Of a stretch of DNA of 64,000 nucleotides, positions 22,311 to 33,429 are shown piece by piece (the first letter of the stretch is position 1; each line of letters begins with the position of its first letter). The DNA is taken from positions 4,526,001-4,590,000 of the forward strand of contig BCHX01000001.1 of NCBI GenBank assembly GCA_001599755.1, read 5' to 3'. The DNA comes from Gliomastix tumulicola (taxonomy: Eukaryota; Ascomycota; Sordariomycetes; Hypocreales; Bionectriaceae). Both the position numbers and the translations under genes were made by a program. Under the pieces are notes generated by a model. The model made no database searches. It saw only the letters and a list, made by a program, of their open reading frames with translations, and was not told where the DNA came from.

Positions 22311-24424
22311 ATTTTGGGTACGGGGATGTTGTCACCATCCATCCACACCATGAACCAAAAACAAGCAAGAAACCTGAACCCGCTACCTAATGATTCCCTG
22401 AGCTTTTACCCTCTTTCTGTCTTCTTGCCTATTGTACTATACTCGTTTAGTTTAGAGCGCGGGAATATCACACATGGGCACTTGGAAGTTTGCTACTGGT
22501 TTTGGCTCGTTGCGTTTAGTGATTTGAGGCGTGGTTGAGGCTGTTTGCTTGCTTTTGACTGAGTGTATTATATGTGTCATTGCATTCGTCGTCCCATGGG
22601 ACATAGTAGTAAGCAGGCAAGTATGGATGTTGGGTGCCTATGAACAACAATATGACTAGGCCAAAGGAATTGACAGATGCCTCGTGTTAGCTGATGTAAA
22701 GATGGCTCCATAGTGAAGCCTGGGTGCTGAAGTGCTAGATAACATCGGTATCGTCTCTTTGGACGTTTCCCGTATTGTGAGACCATCGTCCGCCACCCCG
22801 CGCCTGTTCGAGATTGATGAATCTTTCGGTTGCGAATATGTCGGTTTCTTATCAGAAACATCTCGTTCATTTTCCTTTCTTGGCCTGAAAGATAGCCTAA
22901 GCTTACAGGCGGATGATGGTCAGACGAGTTCTTGGGCTGACTGCACAGGCTTTGTTCTGTGCACTCGATGGGCTGCTTGCTACTCATTGATGATGGACCT
23001 GGAGGGGTATGGCTGGGGACTCAGCTCTGGGCCTTTTTGGATGGCCCAGCCTCGCCACTGACGACATGGCGCTTTAGTCCTAGAGGACTGCCTTGCTGGG
23101 GTGGCTGCGCAGCTCCATGTTGGGGAGTTGCCGTAGGGGATAGCTCGTGCGGAGCAGTATATATATCAACACATGCAGTGGATCACAAACTTCTCGCTCT
23201 TTAGAACAATCCCAGAACCCTGCCCGACAAGTCTTGATTGACATGGGAAAGTGATGACCCAAAAGCCATTGGGTTGTACTTTCGATAGTGATATCTCATT
23301 CTAAAATCTCGGCTCCAAGACTTTTCTTTTCTAGAGAGACTGTGTCACAGACGTGCATCTACTGGCTAAAAGAAACGCGGAGTATCGATACGGAAGCTAC
23401 GACTGGGGGTTGTTACGTGGTCACGGACAGGACTGTGATGGCATGGATGCCGGGTACATGTTGGTGTTCTTCTGGAGGAATGGGATGGGAGTTTCTGACC
23501 GCTTGTCTGGCGATTACGACTTCTGACAAGGCGATTTCGGGTAGCATTCGGTCTGTCCAAGTACGAAAACAGCATTGATAGATGGGTTGATCTGTTGCTT
23601 GATGCGTTGCTGTAACGGGAGGCGGTATGAGTTTGGCAGTAGCATGAGGTTCGCTCTGGTAGCGGAGAAGAGGAAATGCTCGAAGCATGGTGGGTGAGAC
23701 CGGAGGGAAGCCAGGCCCTTATGAGTTGGAAGCCAGGCTCCATCACGAGCTGGTTGGCTGGAATAGCGAGCTGGGAGGGATGACATCTTATAAGCGGAAT
23801 GTTGAAGGCCTGGACTGAATGTATATAGAACCAAGCATTGGAGAGCGGTGGTCGTTCTTATTCTCGGCGTACACTGTCTTGAGATTGTATGTTGCGGCCC
23901 TGGTGAATGTCTATTGTGATAGTGAAACTTTTGTCAGTTTCGGGCTATTGCAGCCTAATTCGGCATATTTGAAACCGAACATTTACCTCAATTCGTTATT
24001 ATTTTTCCAGATACCGTGCAAGGCCTTCGCTTACATAATCGCCATTCGACAGCCCAAATTCCAATCGTCGAATTTTTTCCTCCCAGCAGGGGATTTGGAG
24101 GTCAGCTCCGGTGGGGCAAAGTAGGCAGCATGCGGGTGGGTTCACAGTCACGTGCACTTGGTGTCAGCGCGCGTTCATCGAGTTTCTGGACAGTCGCGCG
24201 AGGTCCATTCAATTAACGCGATTCTGCCTAGCTGAAGAAGGCACCAGCGCGTCATGCAGGCAGGCAGCGTCCACAGAGGCCCCTTCACGAGTATATCTGT
24301 CCTGCGTCGCCGGCTCGTCTGCGTCTCTGAATTGTCCTTTCCGAATCGTCAGATTCTCTTTATTCGCCGACAGCCAATTCCAATTCCAGTTTCCCGGTTC
24401 CATTCTGTTACTGGTGCCGCCGCA
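22311..24424. other. Spacer between PDA1 and DNA ligase gene
   Basis: I see no gene in these 2.1 kb. The first part is the AT-richer 3' UTR of PDA1. Several overlapping open frames of 90-136 codons around 22577-23834 have no recognisable features. The last 200 bp should be the promoter and leader of the DNA ligase gene; an ACGCG motif near 24218 could be an MluI-type (MBF) cell-cycle element, which would suit a DNA replication gene. Confidence 0.45.
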
Positions 24425-27355
24425 ATGGCTCCGACTCAGGTGACTTTGGGGTACGTGAAGCCGACGCAGATGACGATAGGGTTCGTGGGGAGGCGGGTGA
24501 TTGCTGAGACGTGTGGTGTGTTCTTCTGGCGGCTGACTCGTTATTTTGGGGATTTACAGCAAGTTCTTTGGCGCGAAGGGCACCGGACCGCAGCGACAGA
24601 CGACGTTGGCCTTCTCGTCCAAGGCTGGCAAGAAGGCGCAAAAGAAGGAAGACGACAAGGCCTCTGAGGATGAGGACGTCGACGTGAAGGATGACTCGGA
24701 TGCGCAGCAGGGTTAGTCTACCTATGCCGACCTATGCCTCATCGTGAATGCGCAAGCGCTGACCCGACTTAGAAGACTCAAAGAAGCGCGCCAGAGTGGC
24801 GGCGAAGAAGTCGTCAACGAATGGGACAAGCCACAAGCCCAATGATGACGCCGCAGAAGACGAGGACGACGCGCCAGTTGCGAAGCGCCCGCGGAGATCT
24901 CGAGTCAAGGTCGAGGAAGACGAGGACGAGGACGAGAAGGTAGAGGATGCCCCGCGGGAAGAGAAGGCCGACGATACGACAACGAAAAAGAAGAAGGGCT
25001 CTGCTAGCCCAGCCACAAAATCAAAAGCTACGCCGGCTGCAGCTAGCAAGAAATCGAAGCCGTCCAAGGCCCAGGTCAAGGAAGAACAAGAAGACGACGA
25101 CGATGAGGACGCAGCTCCCGCCGCCGACTCATCATCTGATGCAGAGGAGGATGCAGATATTGAGGACGAGAAGCCAGAGGTTGCTGCGAAAGTTCGCCAG
25201 AAGGTCCAGACCCAGCTCAAGGAGAAGGCCAAGGACCCTTACCCTGACTGGGAACCTGGCACTCCTGTACCCTACGCGGCTCTCTGCACAACATTCTCTC
25301 TCATTGAGCTCACCACAAAGCGTCTCATCATCATGGAGCACTGCTCTCTTTTCCTTCGTCAGGTCATGCGGTTGACGCCCGATGAGCTGCTCCCCACCGT
25401 CCTCCTCATGATCAACAAGCTGGCCCCTGATTATGCAGGCATCGAGCTGGGTATCGGTGAATCCCTCATTATGAAGGCCATCGGCGAGACCACTGGGCGG
25501 AGTCTTCAGGTCATCAAGGCAGATCAGAAGGAAATCGGTGATCTTGGCCTCGTGGCGGTCAAGAGCAGATCAACACAGCCCACCATGTTCAAGCCTAAGC
25601 CATTGACGGTCAAGGGTGTACACCAGGGCCTCATGAATATTGCCACCATTACTGGAAACGGTGCGCAAGGCCGCAAAGTCGATGGTATCAAGAAGCTGCT
25701 CTCTGCGGCTGATTCGCAGAGCAAGGGAAAGATCGACATCACCAAGGACAAGGGCGGCCCGAGCGAAGCGAAGTACATCGTTCGTTTCTTGGAAGGCAAG
25801 CTAAGATTAGGCCTTGCTGAGAGGACTGTACTTGTCTCTCTCGCGCAGGCCATCGTCTTCCACGAGGCAGAGAAGCAAGGGGGCGTTCCCAGCACATCAG
25901 ACATGGAGAAGGGTGAGGGGATCCTGAAGACGGTATACAGGTATGCACAAAAACTGCAGTTATATTTGAGCCGCGCACTGACCATTTTTGCAGCGAGTTA
26001 CCAAGTTACGATGTGATCATCCCTGCCATGCTTGAGCATGGCATCCTGCAACTGCGAGACAACTGCAAGCTCCGCCCTGGTGTACCTCTGAAGCCTATGT
26101 TGGCCAAACCTACCAAGGCTATCACCGAAGTCCTGGATCGCTTTGAAGGCCAGAGGTTTACCTGCGAATACAAGTACGACGGCGAGCGAGCACAAATTCA
26201 TTACGTTGCTAAGGACGCGCCACAAGAGCTCAGCCAAGCGATGCCTGACGCCAACAAGGAGGCAGCAAATGGAGTTGCTAGCATCTTCTCCCGCAACTCT
26301 GAGGACCTGTCCAAGAAGTATCCTGACATCCTGGCGAAGCTTCACACATGGGTCAAGGATGACACCAAGAGCTTTGTTTTGGACTGCGAGACTGTGGCGT
26401 GGGACGTCACAGAGAAGAAGGTCCTTCCCTTCCAGCAGCTCATGACCCGAAAGAAGAAGGACGTCAAGCTCGAGGATGTCAAGGTCAAGGTGTGCGTATT
26501 CGCGTTTGATCTGCTCTACCTCAATGGTGAGGCCGTCGTGGAGAAGTCTCTCAGCGAGCGACGAGATCTCCTGAAGGAGGCATTCGTCCCCGTAGAGGGC
26601 GAGTTTTCATTCGCCACGCACATGAACGGACAGGAACTTGAGGAGATTCAGGTGTTCCTGGACGAAAGTGTCAAGGCGTCGTGCGAGGGTCTCATGGTCA
26701 AGATGCTTGACGGGACGGAGAGCGGGTATGAGCCGAGCAAACGCAGTCGAAACTGGCTCAAGGTAGGATACGCTCTATTTTCGTCATACGAGTCGCCATT
26801 GCTAACATGACCTGACAGATCAAGAAAGATTACCTCTCCGGTGTGGGGGATTCTCTTGACCTAGTTGTGCTCGGCGCATACTACGGCAAGGGAAAGCGGA
26901 CGTCAGTGTACGGTGCTTTCCTCCTTGCCTGTTACAACGCGTCGACGGATACGTATGAGACGGTATGCAACATCGGCACCGGCTTCTCCGAGCAGGTTCT
27001 AGAAGACCTGCACAAGCAACTGTCCGAGATCACCATCGACCGCGCCAAGCCCTTCTACTCGCACTCCTCTGGCGGCCAGCACCAGCCGGACGTCTGGTTT
27101 GAGCCGCGGTACGTGTGGGAGGTCAAGACGGCTGATCTGACGCTCAGCCCGCGGTACAAGGCCGGCTGCAAGGAGGGCGTGGACCCTTCGGGCGAAAAGG
27201 GTATCAGCCTGCGGTTCCCGCGCTTTATCAAGGTGCGGGACGACAAGAAGCCAGACGAGGCGACGTCGAGTCGGCAGGTGGCGGAGATGTACAGGAAGCA
27301 GGAGAGCGTGACGAAGAGCAAGGGGCCTGCCGTGGATGATGATTTCGAGTACTGA
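24425..27355 (+). CDS. CDC9: ATP-dependent DNA ligase I (replicative)
   Basis: The five exons are 24425-24450, 24560-24711, 24773-25940, 25994-26762 and 26819-27355, encoding 883 residues. The enzyme seals Okazaki fragments and repair nicks in the nucleus. The start MAPTQVTLGKFFGAKG contains a PCNA-interacting (PIP) box, Q5-x-x-L8-x-x-F11-F12, created by splicing of exons 1 and 2. A charged, disordered N-terminal region with basic clusters (KKRARVAAKK; AKRPRRSRVK) fits nuclear import. The DNA-binding domain follows (YAALCTTFSLIELTTKRLIIMEH...), then the adenylation domain with the AMP-accepting lysine in EYKYDGERAQIH (Lys509), ASIFSRNSEDLSKKYPDI, FVLDCETVAWD, SCEGLMVKML and NWLKIKKDYL, and the OB-fold domain to the C-terminus. 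All core motifs are intact. Confidence 0.97.
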
Positions 27356-27763
27356 TCGGGAGAGGTTTGATTTCCAGATGTTTGCGTTGCAATTTGCGGG
27401 CGAGCTGCTGTCTGGCGATGAATAGGGATGCAGGGCAAGACGAGGCAGTCTTGTTATACGATGCTGGCATGAGACATGCAGTCGACATGATATACTGAAC
27501 GGAAATGATCATGCACTCCGCAACATCTTCTCAGACTCTTTGGTATCCTTAACGTCGTGAGTGATAAAGTCCGTCGATTCCATGCTATTTTCCTCATTCA
27601 CTACTGTAGGTGTTGAAACATGACCATGTATGTGGGTTTCTATGAACCGCTCTCTATATCAAAAAAAGCAGAAGACTGTAGAATAGTTATGAAAGCAAAA
27701 CAAGCAAGTTTGTCATCAGATCCGAACCAGACAGATACAAAAATATACCAACAGTGAGTGGCC
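27356..27763. other. Convergent 3' spacer (DNA ligase / CLC)
   Basis: The two genes converge here. It holds their 3' untranslated ends and nothing else that I recognise. Confidence 0.5.
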
Positions 27764-30656
27764 CTATAACATGGACTCCCTCCCCGGCCCGTCATCGGCG
27801 TCATCTCGATCCCGGACATCGTTACCATCGTGCCTCAGAAACCCCCTCTCTTCACCACCACCACCACCACCACCATGACGCCCGCGCGCCGGGGGCACAG
27901 CCGCTGTTCGTCTTGTCTCGTCCGCGCCGTCGAGGACGTACCAGACGTCCTTCTTGGTGAGGATCCCCTGGAGGACACCCCGGTCCGCGAAGAGGACGTA
28001 CCGCAGGCCGAGCTTCTGGAAGTAGGCGACGACGAGATGCAGCGGGGTGCGCGAGGACAGCGTGAGCGGCGTCTGGTCCATCCAGGGACGGAGGTCGAGC
28101 GTGGTCCGCGGGTCGGCGAGTGGCTGGTGGGAGAAGAAGGTCTCGGTCTCGGGCGGCAGGGAGCGCGGGGATCCCGTAGCGAGGCGGAGGTTATGCCGGA
28201 GCTCGGCACGGGAGATGTAGCCGAGGAGGATGGCCTCGCGCGGGTCGGAGATGACGGGGAAGCCGCGGTAAGGGTGAGACTCGAGGATAGAGTCGAGGGA
28301 GGAGATGGTGTGGCCCGCGGCCGTGAGAACCACGAGGTCCTCGATGCGCGTCATGGCCTGGGAGGCGGGGATGTCCGGGACGGCCGTCATGTCCTCGCTG
28401 TTGTCGAGGAAGGGATACTCGTTGAAATGGATCCAGGACTCGTAGATGCCGCGGCGCGAGAAGACGTCGCCCACCCATTTGGAGATCATGACGGCGACCA
28501 TGATGGGCAGGACGTACGTGAGGGCGCCCGTGAGCTCGAAGGTGATGACGACGATGGACACGGTCATGCGCGTCACGCCTGCGAGGGCCGCTGCCGCCCC
28601 GATGATGGCGTACGTCCCCGGCGTGACGCACGGAATGTCCGGCGCGCAGCCGCCGAAGAGGAAGAAGCCCGGGTGGCTCTCCCTCCAGATCTCCATGATG
28701 ATGCCCACCGCGCGGCCGACGAGGGCGCCAATGGCCATGGAGGGGAGGATGATGCCTGCCGGGATCTGGAGGCCGAAGGTGATGGCCGCGAGGAAGAAGC
28801 CCAGAACGGCGGCGAAGAGGAGCAGCACGATCGTGGACACCGAGGCGGCGCCCTTCTTACAGAGGCCGACGGGGTCGTCGAGGACCTGCGCGCATTCGGT
28901 GAAGAGGTTCGAGACGAGCTCGGACGTCTGGACCTTCATGTAGAAGTTGGGATAGTTGATGAGCGCGGTGAAGAAGGCGACGGCCAAAACCTGGATAATG
29001 GGGCCAGGGAGCCATCCCGCTGATTTCTTCCATTGGGCGACCTTCATGTTGAGCTTGATGAAGAGACCACCGTAGAGGCCCTGGAGATGGTCAGTCAGAT
29101 ATATATAGAGGAAGAAGGAGAGGTTCGTTGAGCGTAACGTACGCCAAAGATACCTAGGCAGGCATAGGGAAGGAGCTCGAAGCCATGCCAGTCGCTCGTG
29201 TACTTGGTCTGGTACAGAACGAGTTTCCCAGAGCGGAACGGATCGAAGGCCTGGAGGGAGACGGCAGCGGCCATGGCGCACACAAAGCTCTGCCACATGG
29301 TCTTGTCCGGGAAATAGTAGGAAAGCTGCTCCAGACTGAACAGCACGCCGCCAATGGGAGCACCAAAGGCGACGGAGATGCCAGAAGCAGCGGCAGCAGA
29401 GAGCACCTCTCGTTTGCGTGCCTCGTTGCCGCTGATACTGGTAAAAGGCTTGAGGAAGACGCTCGCACAACAGCACGCGACGTGCACCAGAGGTCCCTCC
29501 TTACCAAGCCACATGCCCGAGGCGACGGCGAGGATAAGACCCAGAGATTTGGTGACCAATGTCCAGCCGCCGAGGAAGCGACGGATGACGAAGCCCCCGA
29601 GGACGGTCTTGATCTCGGGGATACCGCTGTGTTTCGCGTAGATGGCATACTCCTGGACGAGGAGAGCGGCACAGTATGCTAATAGCATCTACACTTCGTT
29701 AGCATAGGGAAGAACTGCGCAGGGCGACGAATCAGACGCACCGAGAAGAGTAAGAAGAAGATGTAGCCAATGGCCCACTGCCCGCCTGTCGAACTGACGC
29801 CAAACGCCTCCCCCCAAGTCTTCCATCCCACACACTTGGACCCCTGATCGTACCCGTAGCAGCAGAAGCTCCTGTTCAGATAGAAGCGCCCGCCCTCGGG
29901 CCCGCTGGAGCAGAACCCCTGCTTCAGGTCGCCCAGCCAGTCCGAGGCGATGTTAATGCCCGCGGCGATGGCGCCAACCGTGATGCCCGTCAGCAGCAGC
30001 ACGACCCATACCTGGCTCGCGTCGACGAGGTGCCGGAAGTAGCCGAGGAGCCCCCCCGCGCCCGAGGCCAGCGCGCGCAGACGCTGGCGCTCCTTGTTGT
30101 ACTCGAAGATCCAGTCGATGGCCGTCAGGTTCTCGTAGCCGACCCGGCGGCCGGGCCCTTCGACGTACCAGTCCTGGGGCGCGTCATCCTTGCTGTGAGG
30201 CGCGGCGTTGAGGCCGCCAAAGGCCGAGGCGAAGTTGAAGCCGAAGCCTGAGCTGGAGCCCCTGCTGTGGTGTCGTGCGTGTGGAGGAGGAGGGGGAGGA
30301 GGAGGGTCGCTGAGGGACGGACGCCCGGATGTGGGATTCGATCCGGCGGCGCTGCCGCTTCCTCCCGTGAAGGCGGCGAAGAGGCGCGCAGGGCCGGAGA
30401 GCGAGGCCTTCTGTCTGCGCTTGAAGGATAAAGGGGGACCGCCCAGCCCGCTGCTGCTGCCGCCACCACCGCCGTGTATGGGATCCTGGTCGAGGATGTC
30501 TCTGTCGCTGGCGCGGCGGTGGCCAAGGTCGACTCGGTCGTGGTCGTCGTCGCCGCCGCTCAGGAAGTCGAGCTCATCCCTGTCGTCAGAGCCCGGGGGC
30601 GTGTGTATCGCGGGAGAGTGGGAGGAGGACGAGGACGGGTGTGTGAAGTCGGGCAT
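27764..30656 (-). CDS. CLC-family chloride channel/transporter (Gef1-like)
   Basis: The three exons on the minus strand are 29742-30656, 29143-29688 and 27764-29080, encoding 925 residues. A long disordered, Gly/Ser/Pro-rich cytosolic N-terminus (about 170 residues) precedes the CLC membrane domain. Visible marks are the Cl-binding HSGIPE, the gating-glutamate motif GKEGP (Glu369), and GAPIGGVLFSLEQLSYYF. Two CBS domains close the protein (from about QAMTRIEDLVVL and PWMDQTPLTLSS). A Gly-run and a His/Asp-rich tail end it. Yeast Gef1 and animal CLC-3/4/5 act in Golgi, endosome or vacuole membranes and support acidification. Position 426, which is Glu in the coupled Cl/H exchangers, is Gln here, so coupling may be lost (see findings). 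It is divergent from the neurochondrin gene. Confidence 0.95.
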
Positions 30657-31156
30657 GATGGACGATGGCGGCGGCTCAGGCCCATCCTCCTCCGCCGCTC
30701 TGCCGTTGTGTGTCTCGGGTCTCTGTGGCTGGCGACTGGATTGAGCGAAGTCGGCCGTCCAGCGATGGGTGAATTGCTCGTGAAGTTGGATAGATGGGAG
30801 CTTCGAATTGGACAGCTTTCCAGCCGTTTGATGCGGAATAATGGAGGTCGTTGTTGATAGCTTCCGGATTCAGCCACCAGTTCTGGCTATCTCTTATCGG
30901 AACCGATGATCTTGCAGCTGTTTTGCTCCGAGAAGGCCGCTAACGGCTCGCTGGCGACCCACTGACGAGGCTGGGTTTGAGCCCTGGAGGGGGGGTTTTG
31001 GGCGCTGTCTCAGGGCCTGATACAGTGGGTGGCTGCAGCCTCACAGCGCCCCTCCACTGTAGCGGGAATCGACCTTAACGCCCAGCCCAGATCTGGTGGC
31101 CAAGACTTCAAATTGTAGAATGTCTCTACGACCCAACTTCAACAACACCGCAAATC
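30657..31156. other. Divergent promoter region (CLC / neurochondrin gene)
   Basis: A 500-bp shared upstream region. I see no clear TATA box or regulator site and no gene. Confidence 0.45.
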
Positions 31157-33155
31157 ATGGAAACCGGAAATGACGGAGAGGCCCCCGACGCCCAAGACCT
31201 GGCCAACGTCGAGAAGATCAAGGCCCTCCTCAAGTCAAAGAGCGGCAATGACACCCAAAAATTCGCAGGCCTCGCCCTGCTCAGGTCCGTCCTAGACAAC
31301 TCGCCGCGCCTGCAGGCCAATGCCGAGGTCGTCTACGATCTCTGGTCGAGCATGGACGGGAAGTTCGTCAGCAGGTTGATCAAGACGGGGTCAAAGCCTT
31401 CCAGCAAGAGTGCAGACAAGGACGACTCCAAGAGCAGCATGCTGCAGCTGGGCGTCTCGGTCTTGCACACTTTTGCCGTACTCCTACCAGAGACCGCTCT
31501 TGGAGAATCCAAGTTCACAGACCGGATACCAGCTCTCATCCCCGCTCTCCTGCACACTTCTGACCCGGATGGAACTACCGAGACTCTCCTGCAGCTCTTG
31601 CTCTCGCTCGCCAGCACCGAGGAAGGGGCTCGAGCTATCCTCGGCGTCGAGGACCTGAGTCCTCTGACTGAGATGGCGCCGGCGAACCCCAAGGCGCTGG
31701 ATATTCTGCGCTTCGCCTTCTTCAACATCATGAGGAGGCGCGCCGACGAGGATGTCAACTTCGCCGCCATCAGGCAACGCGTGGACGAGACGGTGCAGAG
31801 CTTGACAGCCTCGTTTAAGGGCACTGATGCTGTCACGTTTCTCGGCTTCCTTGGCAGTCTCCTACGCCAGACAGATTCACGGGTAAGTAAAGAAACGGAA
31901 GTTCAGGCATCTATCGATCAAATGACTGATTCAATCAATATTGTTTTGACAGATGGTTCCAGCAAACCCTTCATGGCTACAGACTGCGCTCCGGTACATC
32001 CAGAGTCTGGTCACCAGCAGGCCTACGCCGGAAGCAAGAGCAGCTTACACAACCGCCGCCGCAGCTCTACTACAGGTATATCCAGAGGACGCCTCGAAAA
32101 TACTCTTCTCGGCCGACAAGACCGGTGACAAGCCGTTCGGCTACCTGTTCATCAACCTCGTACTGATCGACATACGCTCATCGGCTCCGATGCTCCTAGA
32201 GCAGCTCAACAACCCCGAGTACCAGGGGTCCTCAACACGGATCGCAGCCGCTCTCGATATCGTCTGCATCTTCATCGGCTTCCTCGTCCGCTGTCTGGAA
32301 GACGAGTCCATGGACGCGCTCATGATGCCCGCCGACAGCCTGCTCAGGCTCCGCAAGAGCATCTCAGAGACCCTCTCCATCGCAATCGAGTTCCTGCGCG
32401 ACAGATGGGACGCTGCAGTGGCGGGCGCCATGGGTCTGCATCCGGATGCGCGGACGGGCAAGGCTGAGACGTCTACGGGATCGCATCGTACGTTGGGCTG
32501 GGACTCGGCGACAAACCCGGTCGAGGATGACCCCTTGACTCTCGCGGCTATTAGGGCGCTGGCACTGTGGCTACGGGAAGATGACAATGAGCAGCTGCGC
32601 ATGGAAGCGACGGGGCTACTGGACGTGTTCATGGATCTGTATAAGAAGCCCGGTGACGGGGGACTGGACTTTCGATCGCCCATCCTGGTCGGGCTAGAAG
32701 GGCTCATGACCATCGATGACGGACGCGAGCTGCTCCTCAAGCAAGGCGGCTGGAAGATTCTCACTCAGGATATCATGGAGACGCTCCAAGTAGCCCAGGG
32801 TCCTTTCCGACTGGAAGACGCCTCCCGGGCCACCGACGCCGCCCGTATTCTCCTGGATATCGTCGAGCAGGAGAGCACGGGCACCGCCGAGGAGTGGATG
32901 AACTTGATCACATCTGTAGCTGCATGGAACCCCCCAGACCAGGATACCCAGCAGGCACAGGAAGAGCTCCAAGCCGTCGTGCTGCAACTGTGCTGCGCTG
33001 TGCTGACCCGTGCCAGCCCCGGTATGAGAGCACGCTACAAGCACTCAATCGGCGCCATCGCAGGCGTAGCAGAACGACTGCGTGTGAACGACGAGCTCAC
33101 GAGAGACGCCATCAAAGAGGTGCAGGAAACGCTGGCCTCCATCAGAGTCGACTAG
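31157..33155 (+). CDS. Neurochondrin-family protein
   Basis: The two exons are 31157-31882 and 31953-33155 (70-nt intron, phase 0), encoding 642 residues. The protein is helical throughout, with the armadillo-like pattern of neurochondrin: an N-terminal VEKIKALLKSKSGNDTQKFAGLALL, IPALIPALLHTSDPDGTTETLLQLLLSLAS, GWKILTQDI and a C-terminal half of Leu-rich helices. No signal peptide or membrane segment is visible. Neurochondrin-domain proteins occur in most fungi but their role there is not established; animal neurochondrin is a cytosolic scaffold. A GPDAV-type surface loop is not obvious and no catalytic motif is present. Confidence 0.85.
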
Positions 33156-33395
33156 GGAGAATAGCCGGCTAATGAGGTTGAGGTCGTATTGGATGGAGGC
33201 TGACTGGCATGCAAGCGCCACAACGCCACAGGTCATCAGCCAACTAGAAGGTTTCCGCCCGTTCCTCAGGCACAATTGCGTCAAGATGACAGCCCCAGAC
33301 CGTCGGTTATGGAACCAACACGGTTGTGGCACTCAAATCACCAGACACGCCATCTACTTACTCCTCAATTCATCTTTTCATTAATCCCATCTGCC

Positions 33396-33416
33396 ATCTA
33401 TCTATCTATCTATCTA
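33396..33416. repeat. (ATCT)n microsatellite
   Basis: About five copies of a tetranucleotide lie 14-34 bp before the start codon of the flavin disulfide reductase gene, in its probable leader. Confidence 0.7.
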
Positions 33417-33429
33417 CTCATCAGTTATC

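Noticed and set aside
27830..29023. 397-codon plus-strand frame over the CLC gene
   Set aside because: Shadow of the CLC exon; composition extreme in Glu, Gly and Asp, no family features.
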